A DNA stretch of 64,000 nucleotides from Burkholderiaceae bacterium. Its GTDB lineage: Bacteria; Pseudomonadota; Gammaproteobacteria; Burkholderiales; Burkholderiaceae. Shown here one piece after another: positions 1-9,120 of this stretch (its first letter is position 1; every line of letters begins with the position of its first letter). Location: the NCBI GenBank assembly GCA_947448695.1, contig CANFOL010000010.1, positions 1 through 64,000 of the forward strand. The letters run 5' to 3'. A program made the position numbers and the translations under genes. The notes below the pieces were generated by a model. It was not told the origin of the DNA, searched no databases, and saw only the letters and a list, made by a program, of their open reading frames with translations.

Positions 1-1
1 G

Positions 2-1876
2 AGTAGCAAAGTGTATGACGGTACAACAGCGGCAGTCGTGAGTGGCACAGCAGCTTTAGCAGCGACAGAAACTGCTGGCACTGGAACGAGTTCGGATGGT
101 AAAGCCTATACCGGTGATACGGTGAGTCTGACCGGAACGGCAGTTGGCACATACAACAATAAGAATGTAGCGTCAGCTTCAATGGTGACTTACAGTGGTT
201 TAAGCTTAACGGGAGCGCAGTCTGGTAACTACACGCTGACAATTCAGAATCCAGCGGATGCAACGATTACAGCTAAAGCAGTCACAATTACAAATAATGC
301 CAGTACTACGACTTACGACGGGACTATTAGTTATGCTTCCTTGGTATCAAATGCTGGATTTATCAATACATCTATGGTTGGTTCTGATGCTATTGGTTCA
401 GTAACTCAAGCTATTTCATCGATTAATAATCAAACTTTAAACGGCTTAGCACAGGCAGGATCTTTTGTATCAACCCCAAGTGCTGCTTTATTATCAACTG
501 GCATTGCTAATAACTACAACTTCTCATATGTTGCCGTCAACAATACCGTAAATAAAGCACCTTTGGGTATCGTTACATCGGGAACTTATAGCGGTACTAC
601 AACGATTTCGTCTCCTAGTGTTACTGCTTATGGATTACAGGGTAGTGATACTTTGACAGGATTTACAAGTGTGACGGTTAATACAAAGAATGTATTGGAT
701 AACAATACGAATTATGTGACAACACAGTCTGGAGTTGTTGGAACAGCTAATCTAAATAACTACTCAATCACGAATGGATCACGGAATGCAGGAACTGGGA
801 CTACTGCGAACTCTATTATCCTAAGTCCTGCAGCATTGGGCATTGCTGTAAGTGGAACTTACACGGGTACTACGAGTATTGGGCCTGTAAATGTCACTGC
901 GTATGGCTTACAGAATGGTGAGACTTTGACCGGATTTACAAGTGCAACTGCTAATACGAAGAATGTTGTGGACAATAGTACGAATTATGTAACAGTACAA
1001 TCTGGGGTGGTAGGAACAGCTGATCTAAATAATTATGCGATCACGAATGGAGCACGAAATGCCGGGACTGGAACTACTGCAAACTCGATTACTCTAAGTC
1101 AGGCGCCATTAACTATTACCGCTACACCAAATACAAAAACCTTTGATGGTTCAGTTTCAGCCCTCAGTACACCAACAGTTAGTGGCTTAAAGGGTTCTGA
1201 TACTATTTCGAATCTCACTGAAGTTTATGAGAGTTTTATCGCCGGGGTTAATAAAACATTAAATGTTTCAAATTACTCTATCAATGATGGAAGTGGTGGA
1301 GCTAACTATAGAACAACTTTAGTTGCTAATTTAAATGGAACAATTAATGTTATTCCAACCGTCATACTCCCACCAGTTGTTACAAATGCACCGCCTGTTT
1401 CTTCGGCACCCCCTCTTAGTACAACTGCGATAACTTCCACAGCGGTTGTCTCGAGTGCTCCAGTTGTTACTGCTGGTTCTGCAGGACCAGCATCAACAGT
1501 CACTTCTGCAGGAGTTTCAGTAACTACTGTAAATAATCCAAGTCAGTCCTCTACAGGACTTATAGTAGTCACTGTACCTCAAAGTACAGCCGTCTCTGGA
1601 ACTGGCCTTACAATTCCAATTCCTGAATCTGTGATTGCTCCTGGCGGAGCCGCTGGTGTAGCGCCCGGTGGAGCGCCTGGTGGAACTCCACAAAATAATA
1701 CTGTAGCAGTTACTATGAGTAATAACGATCCTTTACCATCTTGGATTTCATATGATGTTGCAAGTAAAACACTGGTTACTAGTGCGGTCCCAAGTGGTGC
1801 TTTACCAATGTCTGTTGCAGTAACTGTGGGAGGTGTTAAAACTCTTATTGAGATATCCGAATCGCAGAATAAATAG
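2..1876 (+). CDS. Filamentous-haemagglutinin/MBG (YDG) repeat adhesin-like protein, C-terminal part (truncated by left window edge)
   Basis: Frame open to the left edge (SSKVYDGTTAA...); repeated YDGT/SGNYTLT-type motifs, Ser/Thr/Asn-rich, proline-rich linker, C-terminal Ig-like segment. Confidence 0.85.
   Translation, partial: SSKVYDGTTAAVVSGTAALAATETAGTGTSSDGKAYTGDTVSLTGTAVGTYNNKNVASASMVTYSGLSLTGAQSGNYTLTIQNPADATITAKAVTITNNASTTTYDGTISYASLVSNAGFINTSMVGSDAIGSVTQAISSINNQTLNGLAQAGSFVSTPSAALLSTGIANNYNFSYVAVNNTVNKAPLGIVTSGTYSGTTTISSPSVTAYGLQGSDTLTGFTSVTVNTKNVLDNNTNYVTTQSGVVGTANLNNYSITNGSRNAGTGTTANSIILSPAALGIAVSGTYTGTTSIGPVNVTAYGLQNGETLTGFTSATANTKNVVDNSTNYVTVQSGVVGTADLNNYAITNGARNAGTGTTANSITLSQAPLTITATPNTKTFDGSVSALSTPTVSGLKGSDTISNLTEVYESFIAGVNKTLNVSNYSINDGSGGANYRTTLVANLNGTINVIPTVILPPVVTNAPPVSSAPPLSTTAITSTAVVSSAPVVTAGSAGPASTVTSAGVSVTTVNNPSQSSTGLIVVTVPQSTAVSGTGLTIPIPESVIAPGGAAGVAPGGAPGGTPQNNTVAVTMSNNDPLPSWISYDVASKTLVTSAVPSGALPMSVAVTVGGVKTLIEISESQNK
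563..1108 (+). repeat. In-frame tandem duplication, 2 x 273 bp (91 aa) within the adhesin ORF
   Basis: LGI(V/A)xSGTYxGTTxI...AYGLQ...LTGFTS...NTKNV...TNYVT.QSGVVGTA.LNNY.ITNG.RNAGTGTTANSI.LS occurs twice; copies start at 563 and 836, next segment at 1109. Confidence 0.9.
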
Positions 1877-2014
1877 TAAAAAGATTGAGTTGTTGAGTTC
1901 AATAGATTGTTGGAAACTAAGCAGTAAGAAGATAGGGCTATTTCTTCCAATCTATTTGACTTGAAACTTAATTAAAGTCAGTTGTAAACACCCACCATAT
2001 TGTTTAGATACTTC

Positions 2015-2830
2015 ATGAAATTACACTTAAAAAAACTAATTCCCTTAGCTTTACTTCCCTTTTTTGTTGCGACTGCCTTTGGTCAAGGAACAGGATCAAC
2101 TTTGTTGACGGTTAACGGTACCAAGATAACAAATGTAATGCTCAATGAAAGTGTTAATAATGCAGTTGCAGAAGGTGCCAAAGATACCCCCGAGTTACGA
2201 CAAACAATTTTGAATGATTTGATTCTTCGTGAAGCCATTTCTCAAGATGCTAAAAAAACAGGTTTGTTAACAAGGGGGGATAATGCACTTCGATTAAAAC
2301 TTGCTCAGCAAAATGCTATTTTGGAACTCTGGTTCGCTCAATACTTTAAAAAAAATCCTGTAACAGAAAATGATATTTACGCTGAATACGATAAACAAGT
2401 TGAGATAAGTAAAGATCTAAAAAGTGCCAAAGAATATTTAGTGGCTCAAATTCTCGTTGCCGATGAAGTTACTGCCGTAGATTTAATTAAAAAAATCAAT
2501 AGCGGAACCCCCTTTGATGAGCTGGCTAAGACAAATTCTTTAGATAAAACTTCAGGTTTGCAAGGGGGTGTAGTTGGATGGATATTACCAAATCAGCTTA
2601 TACCCCTTGTAAGCGAAGTCGTGCCAAATTTATCTAAAGGCCAGGTTAGTCAAAGCGCTATTAAAACAGTAAATGGCTGGCACATTATTAAGGTCCAAGA
2701 CATTCGACCGTTTGTCATACCTAGTTTTGATCAAAGTAAAAATGCTATTGTTCAGCGCCTTGTTCAGCTAAGACGTCAAGAGGCTGCAAATGCTTTGATG
2801 CAGAGCGTCAAAGTTGTTAAATCAAATTAA
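2015..2830 (+). CDS. Secreted parvulin-type peptidyl-prolyl cis-trans isomerase (SurA/PrsA-like)
   Basis: Signal peptide (MKLHLKKLIPLALLPFFVATAFGQ), parvulin core VAQILVADE...GGVVGWILPNQLIP...GWHIIKVQDIRPF; ORF track start 2000 is TTG, ATG at 2015 preferred. Confidence 0.85.
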   Translation: MKLHLKKLIPLALLPFFVATAFGQGTGSTLLTVNGTKITNVMLNESVNNAVAEGAKDTPELRQTILNDLILREAISQDAKKTGLLTRGDNALRLKLAQQNAILELWFAQYFKKNPVTENDIYAEYDKQVEISKDLKSAKEYLVAQILVADEVTAVDLIKKINSGTPFDELAKTNSLDKTSGLQGGVVGWILPNQLIPLVSEVVPNLSKGQVSQSAIKTVNGWHIIKVQDIRPFVIPSFDQSKNAIVQRLVQLRRQEAANALMQSVKVVKSN

Positions 2831-3057
2831 CTTTTTAAATTTATACCGAAAGATTTTAGACTTGCAACAACTAAATCCAAAATACCTTTATCAATATTCA
2901 TATCCTAGCTACAATTTTGAGCGTGCAAAATAGGTGTAAAAGGTTTTAAAGAACAAGTTCCTTCAAGCTTTAATGAAGCTATGTTTGCTATCGTTAACAA
3001 TAGACAACAAAAACTCTTTAATTTATTTTTCTTAAATGGTTTTATTGTTGATACTAG

Positions 3058-3134
3058 TACTGTTGAACCGCAGGATAGAACCTGCGTCCGTAAATCCTTC
3101 ACAAAAAGTTCTAGATACTTAGATAAATCAAATG
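3058..3134 (-). repeat. Diverged partial copy of the ssrA (tmRNA) 3' end, candidate displaced att half-site
   Basis: ttgaaccgcaggatagaacctgcgtccgtaaatccttcacaaaaagttctagatacttag aligns to the true tmRNA 3' end at 3768-3844. Confidence 0.8.
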
Positions 3135-3511
3135 GAGGCATAGCCTTCAATTTCAATTAAAAACCTTGGATCTGCTAAGGCTGAAACCACAATAAGCGTT
3201 GAAGCTGGGCAATGACCTTGAAGATATTTTGCTCTGATTTCTATAAAAGTTTTGATTTGCTGTGGGTTGGTTAAATATGAGTTAATTTTAATTAGGTTTT
3301 TTATTGACATGCCCGATTCTTCAAGGATGGCAACTATATTGCCCCATACAACCTCACATTGCTCAATCAACGAGTCTGAGACAGTGCCATCAGATTTGAT
3401 TGCAACCTGACCAGAGATAACTAAGAATTTGGATGCTTCAGTAACTAGAACACCGTGAGAATATGTTCCATTAGGTGCTGATATGGTTTTAGGGTTTAAT
3501 AATTGAATCAT
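3128..3511 (-). CDS. RidA/YjgF/Rid-family protein (enamine/imine deaminase-like)
   Basis: MIQLLNPKTISAPNGTYSHGVLV...VISGQVAIKSDGTVSDSLIEQCEVVWGNIVAILEESGMSIKNLIKINSYL...HCPASTLIVVSALADPRFLIEIEGYA; ORF extends upstream to 3571 but ATG at 3511 fits the family. Confidence 0.85.
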   Translation of the reverse strand: MIQLLNPKTISAPNGTYSHGVLVTEASKFLVISGQVAIKSDGTVSDSLIEQCEVVWGNIVAILEESGMSIKNLIKINSYLTNPQQIKTFIEIRAKYLQGHCPASTLIVVSALADPRFLIEIEGYASI

Positions 3512-3767
3512 GTTTTTCGAGCCGTTAATTTGATTATTTTCTTCATAAAATACCCTTATTTTTCTTCCCAAGACTTTACTCTAATATATGGCAAATTAAA
3601 GTTGGCGATATACCTATAAGTTAAACAAGTTCTCTCTTATGACATATTAACGCCTTAAATTTGAGGTGTAAATCGGGTATAAGATAGGTATAAGTCTCAA
3701 GAGGTGGTTTTGATACCGCCCCTTGAGGTTTACTCTGCTTGACTTGCTGAAAGTCAACGATTTTTAT

Positions 3768-4126
3768 TGGTGGAACCGGCGGGAATCGAACCCGCGTCCG
3801 CAAATCCTCTACATAAAGTTCTACATACTTAGTCATATCATTTGATTTAACCAATGAAGCACGGACTGACACGTTATTCATTAGCGATTCACTAAGTTTT
3901 CGAACTATTTATCGTGACGCAAAATAGTCTTATCTCTTGTATATGACCCTGATGTAACTTGCGTTACCTGACCCAAGAGAGAATCAGTTCAGGGGCAACC
4001 GCAATTAAGCGGCTAGTGCGAAACGTTCGTCGTTTGCAGTTATTACAATCCCATTGATTTACGAGATAACGGGTCCTCGGTATGCCCTTCATGCTTCGCA
4101 ATCCACGTCGAAACCAAGTCGGTCCC
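3768..4126 (-). ncRNA. ssrA: Transfer-messenger RNA (tmRNA)
   Basis: Minus-strand 5' GGGACCGACTTGGTTTCGACGTGG..., 3' ...GCGGGTTCGATTCCCGCCGGTTCCACCA; acceptor ends pair; tag ORF GCAAACGACGAACGTTTCGCACTAGCCGCTTAA = ANDERFALAA* at 4005-4037. Confidence 0.96.
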
Positions 4127-4163
4127 ATGAAAGCTTTGCATAGATGGTCATCTATTTTATCTT

Positions 4164-4829
4164 TTATTGAATAAAAAGGATACTAGTAAGGTCTTTTGGC
4201 TCATAAACAATAAAATCAGCAGCCCAAGACTCAGGTGGTTGGTGATCACCACAATATCCATAAGCAGCTGCAATGGTTTGCATGCCAGCTGCTTTACCTG
4301 CTTGGACATCTCTTAAATCATCACCAATATAGACGCCACCTGCGGCTTGTACCTGTTTTTGAGATAGCGCTAGAAGTATTGGTGCAGGGTGAGGCTTAGC
4401 AAACGGTGTAGTATCGCCGCTCACAATGGCATTGGTACGATGATCTAATCCTAAGCTTTTAACCAGTGGCGTAGTAAATCGTTGATGTTTATTGGTCACA
4501 ATACCCCATGGAACCTCATATTCATCCAATAAATTCAGAAGTTCTTCCATATTTGGGAAGAACTCGGTATGTACATGGATGGCTTGCTCATAATTACTCA
4601 GAAACTCCTCTTTGAGTGCATCAAATCGTGGGTCGTCTACTCCGACGCCAAAAGTTGCATGAATCATCCCTCTAGCACCAGAGGAGGCTAAATGGCGCAT
4701 GGTTTGCATAGGAATTGGGGGCAATTGACGATCAATGAGCATCTTATTGGCTGCCGCAGCGAGATCAGGAGCTGTATCAGCAAGAGTGCCATCTAAATCA
4801 AAAAAAACACTTTTAAACTGTGGGCGCAT
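4164..4829 (-). CDS. gph: Phosphoglycolate phosphatase (HAD superfamily)
   Basis: FFDLDGTLADTAPDLAAAANKML...GIVTNK...YIGDDLRDVQAGKAAGM. Confidence 0.88.
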   Translation of the reverse strand: MRPQFKSVFFDLDGTLADTAPDLAAAANKMLIDRQLPPIPMQTMRHLASSGARGMIHATFGVGVDDPRFDALKEEFLSNYEQAIHVHTEFFPNMEELLNLLDEYEVPWGIVTNKHQRFTTPLVKSLGLDHRTNAIVSGDTTPFAKPHPAPILLALSQKQVQAAGGVYIGDDLRDVQAGKAAGMQTIAAAYGYCGDHQPPESWAADFIVYEPKDLTSILFIQ

Positions 4830-4831
4830 GA

Positions 4832-5536
4832 TTACAGAGGCTTTTTAACAGCAAACATGTAATTGACATCCACATTAGGGCCAAGATAGTAATGATCAAA
4901 CAGTGGATTAAAGTGAAGGCCAATCATATCAACGACCTCTAAACCGGACTCTCGTATATAGGTAGATAATTCTGAGGGTTTAATGAATTTAGCATACTCA
5001 TGCGTTCCTTTAGGTAGCATTTTAAGAATATATTCGGCTCCTAAAATGGCCATCAAATAAGATTTAGGATTTCGATTGAGGGTGCTAAAGAACAAGGTCG
5101 CTCCAGGTTTGGCTAGTTTGGCACATGACTGTACGATGGACTTAGGGTCTGGAACATGTTCTAACATCTCCATACAGGTAATCACATCATACTTTGCAGG
5201 TTCTTTTAAGGCTAAATCCTCAGCGCTAATCAGTTCATACTCAACCGAGAGGCTGGTTTCAAGAGCATGTAATTTAGCGACTTGAAGAGCTTTCTTCGAT
5301 AGATCAATGCCTTTAGCCTTAGCGCCTGATGTGGCTAAAGATTCCGTCAAAATACCACCACCACAACCAATATCTAGGGCTTGATGGTTTTCAATCGAGC
5401 AATGCTCTTTAATCCAATTGAGTCGAAGAGGATTAATCGCGTGTAAGGGCTTGAATTCACTAGTTTTATCCCACCAACGACTAGCTAATTCACTAAATTT
5501 ATCAATTTCGGATTGGTCTATATTTTCTGTAGTCAT
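4832..5536 (-). CDS. ubiG: Bifunctional ubiquinone biosynthesis O-methyltransferase
   Basis: DKFSELASRWWD...FKPLHAINPLRLNWI...LDIGCGGGILTESLA... Confidence 0.93.
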   Translation of the reverse strand: MTTENIDQSEIDKFSELASRWWDKTSEFKPLHAINPLRLNWIKEHCSIENHQALDIGCGGGILTESLATSGAKAKGIDLSKKALQVAKLHALETSLSVEYELISAEDLALKEPAKYDVITCMEMLEHVPDPKSIVQSCAKLAKPGATLFFSTLNRNPKSYLMAILGAEYILKMLPKGTHEYAKFIKPSELSTYIRESGLEVVDMIGLHFNPLFDHYYLGPNVDVNYMFAVKKPL

Positions 5537-5581
5537 GATGATGAAATAGGTTGATTACAATACAACTAGTGATTATCCAAT

Positions 5582-5609
5582 AAAAAAAGCCCGGTTGCCC
5601 GGGCTTTTC
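5582..5609 (-). terminator. Rho-independent terminator between ompA-like and ubiG
   Basis: aaaaaaagcccggttgcccgggctttt: GCCCGG/CCGGGC hairpin with A/T runs on both sides (possibly bidirectional). Confidence 0.8.
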
Positions 5610-5624
5610 CAAAAGCTTTAGAGC

Positions 5625-6257
5625 TTATTGTTTTTTCGTGCCAACAACTTCGATGACTGAGCGACGATTTAATGCACGGCCAACAGCAGTTTTGTTGTCA
5701 CCAACCGGCTCAGCAAATGCTTTACCCTCAGTGTAAACGCGGCTAGCTTCGATACCTTTTGATGTTAAATAAGCTTTAACAGCTTCGGCACGGCGTAAAG
5801 ATAGTTTCTTGTTGTAGTCTAAAGAACCGATGCTATCAGTAAAACCAACAACAATAATAACTTCAACAGTTACATCTTTAAGTTTACTTACTAAACCATC
5901 TAACTTTTGGATACCTTCAGGCTTTAATTTTGATTTATCAAAATCAAATAAAGCGTCAGCGAGTAAAGTTACTTTCGAGCTTGTAGCAACAGGGGCTACA
6001 ACAGCTGGAGCGGCAGCTCGTGGGGCAGGGGCGGCAGCAGGAGCAGCAGGCTTGATAGCGCCGTCACAGTCAGCAGCAGCAGTAGCTGGAGTCCAATTGT
6101 TGTCTCTCCAGCAAAGTGAAGAATCAGCGCCTGAACGAACGTATGTTGTTCCTCCACCAGAGTTCCAGTTATCAACTGTTTTTTGTTGCGCTTGTGCAAA
6201 ACCAAAAGAAGCCATTAATGCGATAGCTACTAAAAGTGAACGATTTGATTTAGTCAT
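5625..6257 (-). CDS. OmpA-family outer membrane protein
   Basis: Signal peptide; LLADALFDFDKSKLKPEGIQKLDGLVSKL...VVGFTDSIGS...NRRSVIEV OmpA C-terminal domain. Confidence 0.92.
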   Translation of the reverse strand: MTKSNRSLLVAIALMASFGFAQAQQKTVDNWNSGGGTTYVRSGADSSLCWRDNNWTPATAAADCDGAIKPAAPAAAPAPRAAAPAVVAPVATSSKVTLLADALFDFDKSKLKPEGIQKLDGLVSKLKDVTVEVIIVVGFTDSIGSLDYNKKLSLRRAEAVKAYLTSKGIEASRVYTEGKAFAEPVGDNKTAVGRALNRRSVIEVVGTKKQ

Positions 6258-6424
6258 TTTTTTCCTCGTTAAATCAGTGAATTAAGCTTATCTCTAAAAG
6301 AGTAATATTACTATAAATATTATATCAACTTATTTATAGAGTACAAGGGAAGTTATTTTTAGTGTTGTTATTGGGGCATACATGAAATTGCGAAGGCCTT
6401 CTTGTCACATGATAAAATATCCTA

Positions 6425-9085
6425 ATGGAACAAGCCGCTAAAGAAACAATACCCGTATCACTCGAAGATGAAATGCGGCGGTCCTATTTGGACTACGCAA
6501 TGAGCGTCATCGTTGGACGCGCCCTCCCTGACGCTAGAGATGGATTAAAACCCGTTCATCGCAGGGTTTTATTTGCCATGCACGAACTCAATAACGACTG
6601 GAATAGGGCTTATAAGAAGTCTGCTCGTATTGTGGGTGACGTGATTGGTAAGTACCATCCCCATGGTGATACAGCGGTTTATGACACGATTGTTCGAATG
6701 GCGCAGGACTTTTCCTTAAGATATATGTTGGTCGATGGTCAAGGAAACTTTGGGTCTGTTGACGGTGATAATGCTGCGGCGATGCGTTACACCGAAATTC
6801 GTTTGGCAAAAATTGCACATGAGTTACTCGCGGATTTAGAAAAGGAAACGGTCGACTTTGGTCCTAACTACGATGGTAGCGAGCAAGAGCCTTTAATTCT
6901 TCCGGCAAAAATCCCTAATTTATTGATTAATGGATCTTCTGGTATTGCTGTGGGTATGGCAACCAATATTCCGCCTCACAATATTGATGAAGTCATTAGC
7001 GCTGGTATTTATTTATTAGAAAATCCTGAATGTGATATCGAGGAGCTTATTAATTTAGTACCTGCCCCTGATTTTCCAACGGGCGGCACGATTTATGGAG
7101 TTCAAGGGGTTCGCGAAGGCTATAGAACTGGGCGTGGCAGGGTTATTATGCGTGCAAAAACGCATTTTGAAGATATGGAAAAAGGTCAACGTCAATCGAT
7201 CATCGTTGACGAGCTGCCTTACCAGGTCAACAAAAAGAACCTTCTAGAGCGTATTGCAGAATTAGTCATTGAGAAAAAAGTTGAGGGTATCTCAGATATC
7301 CGAGATGAGTCTGACAAGTCAGGTATGCGCGTTGTGATTGAACTTAAGCGCGGCGAAGTCCCTGAGGTTGTTCTTAATAACCTTTATAAAAATACACAAT
7401 TACAAGATAACTTTGGTATGAATATGGTGGCTTTGGTGGATAACCAGCCTCGCTTGTTAAATTTAAAACAATTGCTAGAGTGTTTCTTAAGACATCGCCG
7501 TGAAGTAGTTACAAGAAGAACATTATTCGAGTTAAGAAAAGCCAGAGATCGTGGCCATGTGCTGGAAGGTTTGGCGGTTGCATTAGCGAATATTGATGAA
7601 TTTATCGCCTTGATCAAAGCTGCCTCCACGCCACCAGAAGCGAAAAAAGAGTTGCTTTTGCAAACTTGGGACTCTAGTGTGGTGCGTGAAATGTTAACGC
7701 GTTCAGCGATGGAAACTCAGGGTGGAACAGCTGCATACCGTCCTGATCGATTGCCGGCCAATTTAGGTTTACAGCCTGATGGTTTGTATCGTTTATCAGA
7801 AGATCAAGCTCAGGAAATTTTGCAAATGCGCCTTCAGCGTTTAACGGGTCTTGAGCAAGACAAAATTGTGGATGAATACAAAGAGGTCATGGCCGAGATT
7901 TCTGACTTGTTAGACCTTTTGGCTAAACCGGATCGTGTGACTGAAGTGATTCGTTCAGAACTTTTGGAGTCAAAAAAAGAATTCGGGCAAGAGGGTTCAG
8001 ATAATGGTCGTCGTTCAGTTATAGAAATGAATGCCACTGAACTCTTCACAGAGGATCTGATTACACCTCAAGATCTGGTTGTTACCTTATCGAATACTGG
8101 CTATATGAAGAGTCAGCCATTAACTGAATATAAGGCACAAAAACGTGGTGGTCGAGGAAAATCAGCAACGACCACAAAAGATGAAGATTGGATATCTACT
8201 TTATTTGTGGCCAATACGCATGACACGATACTTTGTTTCTCTGATCGAGGTCGTTTGTATTGGTTAAAAGTATGGGAAGTACCTGCTGGAAGTAGAACTT
8301 CAAGGGGTAAACCCATTATCAATATGTTCCCGCTGGAACCGAATGAAAAAATCACGACAATTTTGCCTATTAAGGGTTATGTAGAGAATCAATATGTATT
8401 TATGGCAACACGTTTTGGTGTGGTCAAAAAATCTCGCTTAAGTGATTTCTCTAACCCACGCAAAGCCGGCATTATTGCTGTAGATTTAGATGATGGTGAT
8501 ATTTTGGTAGGTGCTGCCATTACGCATGGTAATGAAGATGTGATGTTATTTTCAGATGCTGGGAAAGCTGTTCGCTTTGATGAAAACGATGTAAGGCCAA
8601 TGGGTAGGACTGCTAGAGGTGTTCGTGGTATGAACCTCGCTCAGGGTCAAGAAGTCATCGCCATGTTGGTGGCCCCGAATGAAGCAGATGCAGAGCTATT
8701 GGCCCAAGCTGGGACTTTGCCAAGCGTTTTAACAGCCACTGAAAATGGTTATGGTAAACGGACGCCATTAGCTGAATATACGCGTCATGGTCGTGGCACG
8801 AAAGGTATGATTGCCATACAAACCACTGAAAGAAATGGCAAGTTAGTTGCTGCATCATTGGTGATAGAGGTTGATCAGATCATGTTAATTACGACGGGCG
8901 GTATATTAGTCAGAACACGAGTTTCTGAAATTCGAGAAATGGGGCGGTCGACACAAGGCGTCACCCTCATTAATGTAGATTCAGGTACAGTGTTATCTGG
9001 ATTGCAACGCATTGCAGAAAGTGAAGATGACGATATTGACGACGAAGATTCTGCCGGTGACGAATTACCTACCGTTAGTGAATAA
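6425..9085 (+). CDS. gyrA: DNA gyrase subunit A
   Basis: [41 protein letters not shown]; full-length 886 aa with GyrA C-terminal repeats. Confidence 0.98.
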   Translation: MEQAAKETIPVSLEDEMRRSYLDYAMSVIVGRALPDARDGLKPVHRRVLFAMHELNNDWNRAYKKSARIVGDVIGKYHPHGDTAVYDTIVRMAQDFSLRYMLVDGQGNFGSVDGDNAAAMRYTEIRLAKIAHELLADLEKETVDFGPNYDGSEQEPLILPAKIPNLLINGSSGIAVGMATNIPPHNIDEVISAGIYLLENPECDIEELINLVPAPDFPTGGTIYGVQGVREGYRTGRGRVIMRAKTHFEDMEKGQRQSIIVDELPYQVNKKNLLERIAELVIEKKVEGISDIRDESDKSGMRVVIELKRGEVPEVVLNNLYKNTQLQDNFGMNMVALVDNQPRLLNLKQLLECFLRHRREVVTRRTLFELRKARDRGHVLEGLAVALANIDEFIALIKAASTPPEAKKELLLQTWDSSVVREMLTRSAMETQGGTAAYRPDRLPANLGLQPDGLYRLSEDQAQEILQMRLQRLTGLEQDKIVDEYKEVMAEISDLLDLLAKPDRVTEVIRSELLESKKEFGQEGSDNGRRSVIEMNATELFTEDLITPQDLVVTLSNTGYMKSQPLTEYKAQKRGGRGKSATTTKDEDWISTLFVANTHDTILCFSDRGRLYWLKVWEVPAGSRTSRGKPIINMFPLEPNEKITTILPIKGYVENQYVFMATRFGVVKKSRLSDFSNPRKAGIIAVDLDDGDILVGAAITHGNEDVMLFSDAGKAVRFDENDVRPMGRTARGVRGMNLAQGQEVIAMLVAPNEADAELLAQAGTLPSVLTATENGYGKRTPLAEYTRHGRGTKGMIAIQTTERNGKLVAASLVIEVDQIMLITTGGILVRTRVSEIREMGRSTQGVTLINVDSGTVLSGLQRIAESEDDDIDDEDSAGDELPTVSE

Positions 9086-9120
9086 TCTGATGATTCGCTA
9101 ACACTTGCAGGGTAATATTT

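Noticed and set aside
1306-1950. Minus-strand ORFs 1306-1503 and 1579-1950 opposite the adhesin
   Set aside because: Low-complexity antisense of the Ser/Thr/Pro-rich adhesin; no independent coding signal.
2905-3156. 83-aa minus-strand ORF at the tmRNA remnant
   Set aside because: Its similarity to ORF 3621-3881 (YLELFVKDLRTQV vs YVELYVEDLRTRV) is just translation of the duplicated tmRNA 3' end; not a protein.
3621-3881. 86-aa minus-strand ORF
   Set aside because: Runs through the mature tmRNA 3' end; spurious.
5830-6285. 151-aa plus-strand ORF antisense to the OmpA-like gene
   Set aside because: Shadow ORF of a strongly conserved OmpA-family CDS.
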